From NCBI GenBank assembly GCA_002336115.1, contig DDEN01000004.1:183933-247932 (forward strand): DNA of 64,000 bases, given 5' to 3'. Positions 35,672 to 44,148 of the stretch are shown here, piece by piece. The position numbers and the translations under genes were made by a program. This stretch comes from Chitinophagaceae bacterium UBA1953. Lineage in GTDB: Bacteria; Bacteroidota; Bacteroidia; Chitinophagales; Chitinophagaceae. Every line of letters starts with the position of its first letter. Positions within the stretch are counted from its first letter, which is position 1. The notes under the pieces are model-generated. The model had not been told where the DNA came from. It saw nothing but the letters and a program-made list of their open reading frames with translations, and did not search any database.

Positions 35672-36564
35672 TGAAAACTCCTTTAGTCTCTATTATAATT
35701 ATTAACTATAATACTTTTCAGCTTACCTGTGAATGTATTGATAGTATTATGCAATACACTAAAGGGGTCTTTTTTGAGTTAATTGTAGTTGACAATAAAT
35801 CTACAGAAAGAGAACCTATTGCTTTTCTTGAACGATACCCATTTGTCAAACTTGTTCAGAATACAGAAAATTCTGGTTTTGCTTCAGGCAATAATCTTGG
35901 CATTAATAATAGTAATGGCGATATAATTCTTTTGCTTAATAGTGATACTTATTTGCTGGAAGATTCTATTTCTATTACAGCAAAGAAATTATTGGAAACT
36001 CCGAATATTGGGGTAATTAGTTGTGGTATGGTTTATCCAAATGGATCATTACAATATCCTGCCAGAAGATTTCGATCTGTTAAATGGGAATTACTGGATT
36101 TAATCAGACCTGTATTATATTGCTTTAGTTATAGAAAAAGGGCAAAAATGATGCTGGGTAAATATTTTAAATCTGATTTTGATACTGAGTGTGATTGGCT
36201 TAATGGCGCTTTTTTTATGTTTAGGAAAGACTTAATAAAAGAGCTAAAAGAGAAGAAGCTTGATGAAAGATTTTTTATGTATGGTGAAGATCATTTATGG
36301 TGCTGGCAATTTCATAAGTTAGGGTATATAAACTACTTTTTGTCAAAGACTAAAATTGTTCACATAAATAATGCAAGCACGTCATATTCTAAACGACTAC
36401 AATTACTTTCTGTTATTTTCAATCATGAGCTTGAAATCATGAAGGAAAGAAAAGGGGAAGGCTTCTATTTCTTTGTTTTTAAAATGATATATGGATTTAA
36501 AGAGCAATCACGAATAATAATTAAAAAAATATGGTTCAGGTTAACTGGTTCCTTGTTTTCTTAA
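35668..36564 (+). CDS. Family-2 glycosyltransferase, WbbL-like
   Basis: A 298-residue GT2 protein. VSIIIINYNTFQLTCECIDSI, LIVVDNKSTE, then FASGNNLGINNSNGDIILLLN with SDTYLLED are family motifs, the last giving the metal-binding Asp. CDWLNGAFFMFRKDLI and ERFFMYGEDHLWCWQ hold the catalytic-side acid motif, as in WbbL-type rhamnosyltransferases. Last gene of the block; the convergent GLPGLI gene ends 27 nt away. Confidence 0.9.
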   Translation: MMKTPLVSIIIINYNTFQLTCECIDSIMQYTKGVFFELIVVDNKSTEREPIAFLERYPFVKLVQNTENSGFASGNNLGINNSNGDIILLLNSDTYLLEDSISITAKKLLETPNIGVISCGMVYPNGSLQYPARRFRSVKWELLDLIRPVLYCFSYRKRAKMMLGKYFKSDFDTECDWLNGAFFMFRKDLIKELKEKKLDERFFMYGEDHLWCWQFHKLGYINYFLSKTKIVHINNASTSYSKRLQLLSVIFNHELEIMKERKGEGFYFFVFKMIYGFKEQSRIIIKKIWFRLTGSLFS

Positions 36565-36591
36565 GTAAGTTACTATTCCTATTCAACTCGC

Positions 36592-37335
36592 CTACAACAA
36601 ACTCGTCCACAAAACTTTTGCTCCGTATTTGCCCCAGTCTTTCATTGCTTTATTCAAGTCTTTGGTGTAGGCTTGCCATGTAGTGTTCTTGCCTTTTTGC
36701 TTAGGGTTTAGTGTCGCTTCTGATGGTTCTTTTAATTCAACCTTTGTTGCAAACCAGGTAATTTGCAACCGGGGCACGGCAAGCCCCAGTATCATGCCGG
36801 GCAAACCTCCAAAGCTCTCCGGCCCACTGCTTACAGCAATTTCATCGGTGTAAAATGCAACAATGTAAACTGAGTCGCATATTTTGGTTACTGCTTTTCT
36901 GCATTCAAAACCGGCTATTATTCTTGTCTCGTTGGTTATTTTCCATTGGTAATTCTGCATGCTGTCTTTAAGAAGATAGGTTTGTTCAAACACATCTCTT
37001 TGTATTGAAACCTGGTTGTTTCTGATATCATGAATGTTTACATCTGTTTCACTTGGCTTTCTTCCCCATACATATTTTGTATCAGTATTTTCTTTCGCAA
37101 GCTTAAATACCGTTTTGTTTTCTGTAAAATCAAGCGAATAAATATCCGTTACCATCTTCGGAAAAATTTTCTTTTGCTCCTGTATCCAAACACTTTCTTC
37201 ATCTTCTTTGTCGTAAAACGAATATTGGTTCATTCGCTTTTCATATTCAATATGGCCGGAACTGATGAATTTTACCTGTGAAAAAACAGAGCTAAAGAAA
37301 AAACATAGTATAAATGAAAAGATTATTCTGGTCAT
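36592..37335 (-). CDS. GLPGLI-family protein
   Basis: The 247-residue exported protein has a signal peptide (IIFSFILCFFFSSVFSQ) and a central GPESFGGLPGMILGLAVP, which contains the motif that names the GLPGLI family, common in Bacteroidota and of unknown function. It is preceded two bases upstream by a large outer-membrane barrel gene, an arrangement often seen in the phylum; the two products probably act together in the envelope. Confidence 0.92.
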   Translation of the reverse strand: MTRIIFSFILCFFFSSVFSQVKFISSGHIEYEKRMNQYSFYDKEDEESVWIQEQKKIFPKMVTDIYSLDFTENKTVFKLAKENTDTKYVWGRKPSETDVNIHDIRNNQVSIQRDVFEQTYLLKDSMQNYQWKITNETRIIAGFECRKAVTKICDSVYIVAFYTDEIAVSSGPESFGGLPGMILGLAVPRLQITWFATKVELKEPSEATLNPKQKGKNTTWQAYTKDLNKAMKDWGKYGAKVLWTSLL

Positions 37336-37337
37336 AA

Positions 37338-40109
37338 TTAAAAGTTTACAGGTTTGCCGTTTTTAGTAAAGTTCCATATAAGCGACATCATCCAGTAGCG
37401 TTTGATATTCTGGAAAGTGTTTTCTGAAATAAAATTGCTGTTTATATTTCGCTGTACCGATGTATTTTGATTAAACAGGTCGTTAACTGAAAGCTTCACT
37501 TCAAAAGCTTCGCTTTTAGTAAATGCTTTTCGCAGCGAGGCATTAACTACAGCAATATTCTGCTGTGTTTTAAATGTCTCTGTTTTTTGGTAGATATTTA
37601 TATCTCCTTCTAAATCAAAGTAGAGTTTTTGCTTTTTAAATTTCATGGAAGTGTAAGGGTAACAGTTCAAGCTCCAGTATTTTACCTTTGCAGGACTGAT
37701 AGTGGATTTTGAGTAGTTGATTGATGGCTCAATATTAAAATTGAAATTAATCCATTTGTCGTTCCACATGCCCATACCAACACCCATACCTATTCGGTAA
37801 TAATTATTGGTGTTTTTTACAGTATTTACAAAGTTGATATACCTGCTGGTATTACCACTTGCAATAATGTTGAAATTAACTGAAGGGGCAATTTCAAATC
37901 CGTACATTGTCCAGAAATTACCATCATAATTGCCATTTACATTTACCTTCTGGTTAATTGTTTTTCCCGAATCTATTTTGCTCGAACTTGTAATGGCATT
38001 ATTTGTAAATCCGTAATTACCGGAAAAGTAAAAATTCTTACTTTTTATAATCTTGAAATCGTTTGCCTGCAACGAAAAATTATGGCGAAATGCCTGTTTA
38101 AGATTTGTGTTTCCCACAGTAATATTCAAGGGATCAATATTGTCGATTATTGGGTTAATATCCTGCAGCGATGGGTTTTGAGTTGAACCATTATAGTTTA
38201 TTGTAATTGCTCTCTGCTTTTTTGGCATATATCTGAAACTTGCTTTTGGCAATAACCTTGTAAAGGGCCTGCTTTGATTGTATCCTTTATTAAGTTCCTG
38301 TAATTGATAATTTGTATGACCAATAAGGCTGCCCACACTGAAAGTATATTTTTTTTCAGTATAGCGGAATGAAATTCCTCCAGTATGGTCTGTTGCTTTG
38401 TAAATGAAATGATTGCTGAGCGAATCAACTTTAGAAGTATATGAAGAAGATGAACCTGGTTTTTCCAGTGTGTTGTTATCTGAATTGTTGTTACTGAAAC
38501 TGTTGTTATAGCTCAGCTCAAGAAACAGTTTTTTGGTTAATGATTCAGTAAATACAAACTTGTTCTGAAATACGGTATTATTGGTGTTGTTTGTTTTTTT
38601 CTGGTCGGTTTCCTGTGTTTTTGAAATTTGTTCATTACTGTCGAAGAAATTTGTAGTTGAGTTTAAGAATCCGGTTCCGTTAACAGAATTATTGCTCCAG
38701 TTGCCGGTATAGCTGAATGTTCTTCCTGTTTTCTTAAAACGTTTTTTCCAGCTTAATTCAGAAGTGAAATCTTTATTCTCATTATCACTGTTAATGGTTC
38801 GGCTGATGTTGTTTATCAGTTTATTGTTTTCATCTTCAGCAAAACCTGTATAGCTGTTTAACCTGCTTCGGTTAATAATTGAGCCCAGTGCTTTTACCTT
38901 GATTGTATTATTGGAATCAATCTTCCATTCATAAAGGCCATTCAGCTTATTTCTGCGGCCTGAAGTGTTGAAATTTTCAACCGAACTGTTACTGAAGCTG
39001 CCCGTTGGTAAAATTGTTTTTGTGAATGTAGTATTACGGCCTTCCACTCTCTGATCGTTAAATTGGTAATTACCGCTGAAGTTGTTTTTATCCTTGTTCC
39101 ATTTGTTTGCATAACCAAGCCCGGCTGTTGTGGAAACAGGAATGCCTCTTCCTGAAGAGAACTCATCACCACGGCTCCAGATCATCATGCCTCCATCATC
39201 GTTCACTTCAATATTCGTATTGTCATCTGAACCATAGTTGCGACGTTCATTCCAGTTAAGACCTTCAAAGGTGGTATTGTTATGCGTGATATATGCGGCA
39301 ATTTTTTGTTTCTTTTTAAATGAATTAATCATGGCCTTGCCATTGCGGTATTTATCAAAATCTGTTCCGGCTTCAATTTTGCCAAAGTAGCCTTTCTTCT
39401 TATCTTCTTTCAGCTCAAGATTAATGGTTTTCTTTTTCTCTCCATCATCAACACCGGTAAATTCAGCCTGTTCACTTTTTTTATCAAATACCTGTACTTT
39501 GTCAACTATATCGGCACGGAGGTTTTGTGTTACAACGGCCGGATCATCGCTGAAAAATTCTTCACCATCTACCAATACTTTTTCAACTTTTTGTCCCTGT
39601 GCAGTAATTTCACCTTTAGAATTTACCTGCAATCCGGGAAGTTTTTTCAGCAGTTCCTGCACATTTGCGTTAGGCCCAACTTTAAAACTGTCGGCTTTAA
39701 ATTCAGTTGTATCTCCTTTTATGCGTATGGCAGCTACTTTTTGCTGTATAACAATTTCTTCCAGGAGCTTTGCTTTGGGTATAATATTAATATAGTTCAG
39801 GTTGGTTATAGTGCCTTCTTTGCTTTCAACTATGTCAGAAAAAGTTGCATAACCTGGGAAAGTAACTTCAAGAATATATTTTCCCGGAACAATTTTATCA
39901 ATTAAAAAAGTGCCGTTATCGGCCGATCTTGTAAATTTTACTAAAACAGTATCAGCAGGCTTCAGCAGACTGATTACTGCATTTTTTAAAAGTTTATTTT
40001 CTGAACTGTCTTTAATTGTTCCTTTAAAACCATTTTGAGTAAAACCTGTTGTAAACAAACATAATAAGAGAAGACCTGTAAGCAGAAAAGCAGGAATAGT
40101 TTTTTTCAT
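37338..40109 (-). CDS. Outer-membrane beta-barrel protein with carboxypeptidase-regulatory-like N-domain
   Basis: A 923-residue outer-membrane protein. The signal peptide (AFLLTGLLLLCLFTTGFTQ) is followed by a CarboxypepD_reg-like beta domain (FKGTIKDSSENKLLKNAVI), a plug-like segment (ELLKKLPGLQVNSKGEIT with KVLVDGEEFFSDDP) and a long barrel of amphipathic strands rich in Asn, Tyr and Ser, ending in W/F-rich strands (WMMSLIWNFTKNGKPVNF). It resembles TonB-dependent receptors but has the OMP_b-brl type barrel. The ligand is unknown. A 7+7 palindrome sits 101 nt upstream of the start (see the operator entry). Confidence 0.9.
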   Translation of the reverse strand: MKKTIPAFLLTGLLLLCLFTTGFTQNGFKGTIKDSSENKLLKNAVISLLKPADTVLVKFTRSADNGTFLIDKIVPGKYILEVTFPGYATFSDIVESKEGTITNLNYINIIPKAKLLEEIVIQQKVAAIRIKGDTTEFKADSFKVGPNANVQELLKKLPGLQVNSKGEITAQGQKVEKVLVDGEEFFSDDPAVVTQNLRADIVDKVQVFDKKSEQAEFTGVDDGEKKKTINLELKEDKKKGYFGKIEAGTDFDKYRNGKAMINSFKKKQKIAAYITHNNTTFEGLNWNERRNYGSDDNTNIEVNDDGGMMIWSRGDEFSSGRGIPVSTTAGLGYANKWNKDKNNFSGNYQFNDQRVEGRNTTFTKTILPTGSFSNSSVENFNTSGRRNKLNGLYEWKIDSNNTIKVKALGSIINRSRLNSYTGFAEDENNKLINNISRTINSDNENKDFTSELSWKKRFKKTGRTFSYTGNWSNNSVNGTGFLNSTTNFFDSNEQISKTQETDQKKTNNTNNTVFQNKFVFTESLTKKLFLELSYNNSFSNNNSDNNTLEKPGSSSSYTSKVDSLSNHFIYKATDHTGGISFRYTEKKYTFSVGSLIGHTNYQLQELNKGYNQSRPFTRLLPKASFRYMPKKQRAITINYNGSTQNPSLQDINPIIDNIDPLNITVGNTNLKQAFRHNFSLQANDFKIIKSKNFYFSGNYGFTNNAITSSSKIDSGKTINQKVNVNGNYDGNFWTMYGFEIAPSVNFNIIASGNTSRYINFVNTVKNTNNYYRIGMGVGMGMWNDKWINFNFNIEPSINYSKSTISPAKVKYWSLNCYPYTSMKFKKQKLYFDLEGDINIYQKTETFKTQQNIAVVNASLRKAFTKSEAFEVKLSVNDLFNQNTSVQRNINSNFISENTFQNIKRYWMMSLIWNFTKNGKPVNF

Positions 40110-40209
40110 GTATTTGGTGTTACGGCAATCCGGGATTAGGCGAATTGCAGAATGATCAATTTTCTCAATTATTTCTCAACAACGCAAACATCTATTATTT
40201 TATTCTAAT

Positions 40210-40226
40210 CTACGAACCATTCGTAG
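40210..40226. promoter_or_regulatory. Palindromic operator-like site between the barrel gene and glgB
   Basis: CTACGAA-CCA-TTCGTAG is a perfect 7-bp inverted repeat with a 3-nt centre, in the 259-nt gap between divergent genes. On the plus strand it is followed by TTTTT and could look like a terminator, but the genes run away from it. The half-site CTACGA resembles BlaI/CopY-type operator half-sites. I saw nothing else definite in this gap. Confidence 0.45.
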
Positions 40227-40368
40227 TTTTTAAGAATTATTTAAGAAATAAGATTCATTCAGGTTGATTATCCATAAAAGAAATTGTTTTTCTTTTTTAC
40301 GAAGATTGATGAATTAACTGAATCATATTCATTGTTTTTAATTTACTTTTAGTTAAATACTTGCCATT

Positions 40369-42342
40369 ATGTCAAATACAATAAAAGAACCATCATTGGG
40401 ACAGAAGCGTTACGAAGACTATCATTTTGTAGATACATCAAAAACTGTGTGGAATTATTCACGATTTGAAGGCGATGATATTTCCAATTTTCAGCGGGGA
40501 ACTAATTACAGGTGTTATGAGTTATTTGGTTCGCACCAGATGGAAGTTAACGGAGTAAAGGGATATTATTTTGCTGTGTGGGCACCTAACGCAACGTTTG
40601 TTTCTGTTTTTGGTAGTTTTAATGAATGGGATAAAAAATCGCACCCGCTGTTTGTAAGGCTTGATAATTCCGGTATATGGGAAGGGTTTATTCCAAATAT
40701 AGAATCGGGGCAATCTTACAAATATCATATTCATGGTTATGCCGGGCAGAAATTAGATAAAGGCGATCCGTATGCCAATTACTGGGAAGTACGTCCTAAT
40801 ACGGCTTCACGCACATGGGCTCTGGATTATGAATGGAAAGATGAAGAATGGATGCAGAAGCGGAAAGATCATAATAAGCTTGATGCACCCTGGAGTGTAT
40901 ATGAAGTTCATCTTGCCAGTTGGATGAGGCCGGATAAATACAATGAAGAAGTGTATAATACTTACGATTTCTTTAGAGAGAATCTTGTTCCTTATGTAAA
41001 GGAAATGGGGTTTACGCATATTGAATTAATGCCCATTATGGAGCATCCGTTCGATGGAAGCTGGGGCTATCAGGGCACAGGTTATTTTGCTGCAACATCT
41101 CGTTACGGAAGCCCGCAACAGTTTATGCAGTTGGTGGAAGCATTTCATAACGAAGGTATTGGCGTGATACTTGATTGGGTGCCTTCTCACTTTCCATACG
41201 ACTCGCATGGATTATTTATGTTTGATGGCACACATACGTATGAGTATGCAGATATGCGTAAAGGTTATCACCCCGACTGGAACAGTTATATATTCAACTA
41301 TAAACGTGGCGAGGTAAAATCATTCCTTATCAGCGGTGCCATGTTCTGGCTCAAGAAGTATCATGTAGATGGATTACGGGTTGATGCTGTTTCATCCGTA
41401 CTTAAACTTAACTATTCAAGAACAGCAGGGCAGTGGGAACCAAATGAACATGGAGGCGATGGAAACCTTGAAGCCATTGCGTTTATTAAAGATCTGAATG
41501 AAACAATTTTCAGAGACTTTCCTGATGTGCAGACCATTGCTGAAGAAGCTACCGATTGGCCGGGAGTTAGCAGGCCAACTTTTGCTGATGGACTTGGATT
41601 TGGTATGAAATGGATGATGGGCTGGATGCACGATACGCTTAAATATTTTAAACAGGATCCCTTTTACCGCCAATTTCAGCAGGATCAGTTTACGTTCAGC
41701 ATGATGTATTATTACGATGAAAACTTTATGCTTCCCTTAAGTCATGATGAAGTGGTGCATGGTAAAAGCCCCATGTTGTATAAAATGCCCGGTGACGACT
41801 GGCAGAAGTTTGCAAATCTTCGGTTAATGTACAGTTACATGTTTACCCACCCCGGAGGTAAACTGTTGTTTATGGGCAATGAATTTGGCGCAACAAATGA
41901 ATGGAATTATAAAAGCGAGCTTCAGTGGGATTTGCTTCAATATCCTTCACACAATGGCATGAAGGAATGTGTAAAAGCTTTATGCCATTTGTTGAAAGCA
42001 GAACCGGCTTTGTACGAAAACCAGTTTAACCAGTTTGGCTTTGAGTGGGTTGATCTGAACCATCGCAGCGAATCGGTAATTGTGTACAAACGCAAGGGCA
42101 AAAAGGAAGAAGATGATGTGCTGGTTATACTGAACATGACACCTGTGGTTCGAAACGACTGGAAAGTGCATGTTCGTAACAAACAAAACTGGAGAGAAAT
42201 TTTTAACAGCAATGACCAGAAGTACTGGGGTACAGGCGATGTGTACAATCCTGAAATTAAAGTACGTGTGGTTGATGGAATGAACAAATGGTACGAGCTA
42301 AGTCTGAATTTGCCCCCTCTCGGCGCTGTTTTTCTTAAATAA
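40369..42342 (+). CDS. glgB: 1,4-alpha-glucan branching enzyme
   Basis: GlgB forms alpha-1,6 branches in glycogen. The 657-residue protein has an N-terminal CBM48 domain (YYFAVWAPNATFVSVFGSFN) and the GH13 barrel. VYEVHLASWMRP opens it, GVILDWVPSHF follows, DGLRVDAVSSVL holds the nucleophile aspartate near 340, TIAEEATDWPG the acid near 395, and LPLSHDEVVHGK the third acidic residue. The C-terminal beta domain is present. Length and motifs are those of a complete enzyme. No other glycogen genes are nearby. Confidence 0.95.
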   Translation: MSNTIKEPSLGQKRYEDYHFVDTSKTVWNYSRFEGDDISNFQRGTNYRCYELFGSHQMEVNGVKGYYFAVWAPNATFVSVFGSFNEWDKKSHPLFVRLDNSGIWEGFIPNIESGQSYKYHIHGYAGQKLDKGDPYANYWEVRPNTASRTWALDYEWKDEEWMQKRKDHNKLDAPWSVYEVHLASWMRPDKYNEEVYNTYDFFRENLVPYVKEMGFTHIELMPIMEHPFDGSWGYQGTGYFAATSRYGSPQQFMQLVEAFHNEGIGVILDWVPSHFPYDSHGLFMFDGTHTYEYADMRKGYHPDWNSYIFNYKRGEVKSFLISGAMFWLKKYHVDGLRVDAVSSVLKLNYSRTAGQWEPNEHGGDGNLEAIAFIKDLNETIFRDFPDVQTIAEEATDWPGVSRPTFADGLGFGMKWMMGWMHDTLKYFKQDPFYRQFQQDQFTFSMMYYYDENFMLPLSHDEVVHGKSPMLYKMPGDDWQKFANLRLMYSYMFTHPGGKLLFMGNEFGATNEWNYKSELQWDLLQYPSHNGMKECVKALCHLLKAEPALYENQFNQFGFEWVDLNHRSESVIVYKRKGKKEEDDVLVILNMTPVVRNDWKVHVRNKQNWREIFNSNDQKYWGTGDVYNPEIKVRVVDGMNKWYELSLNLPPLGAVFLK

Positions 42343-42390
42343 ATCAGGGTAAACGATTAGAAAAACCTCTTTCTTAAAGTAAAACTACGT

Positions 42391-42420
42391 TTTGACTTGT
42401 GAATAAATTTGCTACTTTTA
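42391..42420 (+). promoter_or_regulatory. Probable promoter of the TPR protein gene
   Basis: TTTG at 42391-42394 and TACTTTTA at 42413-42420 are 18 nt apart; an overlapping TAAATTTG (42404-42411) matches the -7 consensus better but is too close to the TTTG. The start codon is at 42443. Confidence 0.4.
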
Positions 42421-42442
42421 CAGTAATCCAAATTGAAAGTCC

Positions 42443-43474
42443 ATGAAAAGCTGGTATATTTTTTCAGCATTTATTCTATTTACTTCATTCAGTGCATTGT
42501 CGCAAAACCGTGACAGTTCAAATGCTGTTTTACAAAGAGCCATTGTTGCCAAACAGGAACGCCGCATTCAGCTTGCGATGAATTTATTTGAAAAAGCCGT
42601 TCAGTACGATACAACAAACGTTGATGCAATAAAATCAATGGGGGAGTGGGGAATTGAAAGCCGCAATTATCGCCAGGCGGTTGAGGCTTATACAAGATGG
42701 TACAGGCTTGAACCAAATAATGAAGCAATTTTTCAGCAGTTAGCCACTTTGTATTTTAATCTTGGCAGGCATAAAGATGCACTTGAATTTGTAGAGAAAT
42801 GGGAAAAGCTACACAAGGATAAGCCTATGCACTACATTGCCGGAATGTGCAACTATTATTTAGAAAATTATCCGCAGGCAATTAACCGGTTGCTCTATGC
42901 TGCTGAAACAGATACTACAAATGCAGGAATGTACTATACAATTGGCCGAAGTTACCTGGAGATGGAGCGTTATAAACAGGCACTTCCATATTATCAGAAA
43001 GCAGTAAATATCGACCCGAAAAATCCACGCTATCCTTACGAAATGGCAATGGTTTATTATGCAGTACCGGACGATAAAAATGCAATCGTTATGTTTGAAA
43101 TAGCTGCTCAACGTGGGTGGGCACAAAATGCCGATTTCTTTGAAAGTGTGGCATATTGCTATATGAACCTTGGTAATTTTGACAAATCATCTGAAATGCT
43201 GGAGAAATCGTTGGAAAAACGCCCCAGCAGCATTTCTGTACGATATTTACTTGGAGAATCAAAATATAAAGGTGGCCATTACCAGGAAGCAATTGATAAC
43301 TGGGACCAGGTATTGCAGGTTGATAATAAAAATGCACGAGCTTTGTATATGATTGGTTTAAGCTACCAGAAAATGGGGCAAAAAGATAAGGGCATGGCGC
43401 TTTGTGATAAAGCAATTGAGATGGATCCTTCACTTAACAGCCTCAAACAAAAGAAAATGGATATGGGCATGTAA
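42443..43474 (+). CDS. Exported TPR protein
   Basis: A 343-residue protein with a signal peptide (WYIFSAFILFTSFSALSQ) and about eight tetratricopeptide repeats covering nearly all of the mature part, for example RRIQLAMNLFEKAVQYDTTN, QALPYYQKAVNIDPKNP and KGMALCDKAIEMDPSLNSL. TPR arrays mediate protein-protein contacts; this one would act in the periplasm or at a membrane. No enzymatic domain is present. A terminator follows. Confidence 0.88.
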   Translation: MKSWYIFSAFILFTSFSALSQNRDSSNAVLQRAIVAKQERRIQLAMNLFEKAVQYDTTNVDAIKSMGEWGIESRNYRQAVEAYTRWYRLEPNNEAIFQQLATLYFNLGRHKDALEFVEKWEKLHKDKPMHYIAGMCNYYLENYPQAINRLLYAAETDTTNAGMYYTIGRSYLEMERYKQALPYYQKAVNIDPKNPRYPYEMAMVYYAVPDDKNAIVMFEIAAQRGWAQNADFFESVAYCYMNLGNFDKSSEMLEKSLEKRPSSISVRYLLGESKYKGGHYQEAIDNWDQVLQVDNKNARALYMIGLSYQKMGQKDKGMALCDKAIEMDPSLNSLKQKKMDMGM

Positions 43475-43494
43475 CGCCTGATGAATAAATTATG

Positions 43495-43526
43495 AAAAGG
43501 GTAGCATTCGTGCTGCCCTTTTTTGC
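43495..43526 (+). terminator. Intrinsic terminator after the TPR gene
   Basis: AAAAGGGTAGCA (43495-43506) and TGCTGCCCTTTT (43511-43522) form a 12-bp stem with one G-U pair and a TTCG loop, followed by further Ts. Confidence 0.85.
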
Positions 43527-43608
43527 TCATGAAAAACAGTAAACCCGGGCAGCGAAATGAAACACAATTAGCCTCTGTTAATAAAAAAGCAAATACCCTG
43601 TTCTGATA

Positions 43609-44148
43609 TTGACTGAACACCAACTGATTAATGGCTGCATCAGTAATGATGCGCACTGCCAGCAATTGCTCTTTGAGCGCTTTGCGGGTAAGATGCTTTC
43701 TGTTTGCCTGCGCTATGCCACTGACAGGATGGAAGCAGAAGATATTCTCCAGGATTCATTTATCAAAGTATATAGGAATATTTCACAGTTTAAGTTTGAA
43801 GGTTCTTTTGAGGGCTGGGTACGACGGATAGTTGTAAACACAGCTTTGAAATACTGCCAGAAGAAGAAAATGAAATTTGAAGAAGTGAAGCCTGAATCTA
43901 ATCAGGCGGGCGGGTTAGAACCATCTGCCTATAATCATTTGAATGAAACAGAACTGATGAAGCTTATCCACCAGTTACCTGATGGTTACAAGCTGGTGTT
44001 TAACCTGCATATAATTGAAGGTTACAGCCATGAAGAAATAGCAGAAATGCTGAATATAAAAGACAGTACTTCCAGATCGCAGTTGGTGAAAGCAAGGAGG
44101 TATCTGCAAAACGAAATTCTCAAAATGCAAAAAAGCATTGCGGTATGA
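43609..44148 (+). CDS. ECF-type RNA polymerase sigma factor
   Basis: A 179-residue sigma-70-family protein. Region 2 contains ATDRMEAEDILQDSFIKVYR and FKFEGSFEGWVRRIVVNTAL; region 4 contains LPDGYKLVFNLHIIEGYSHE and EIAEMLNIKDSTSRSQLVKAR, the -35-binding helix-turn-helix. The start is a TTG (MTEHQLINGC). It overlaps the next gene by four bases (ATGA), and that gene probably encodes its membrane-bound regulator. Confidence 0.92.
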   Translation: MTEHQLINGCISNDAHCQQLLFERFAGKMLSVCLRYATDRMEAEDILQDSFIKVYRNISQFKFEGSFEGWVRRIVVNTALKYCQKKKMKFEEVKPESNQAGGLEPSAYNHLNETELMKLIHQLPDGYKLVFNLHIIEGYSHEEIAEMLNIKDSTSRSQLVKARRYLQNEILKMQKSIAV

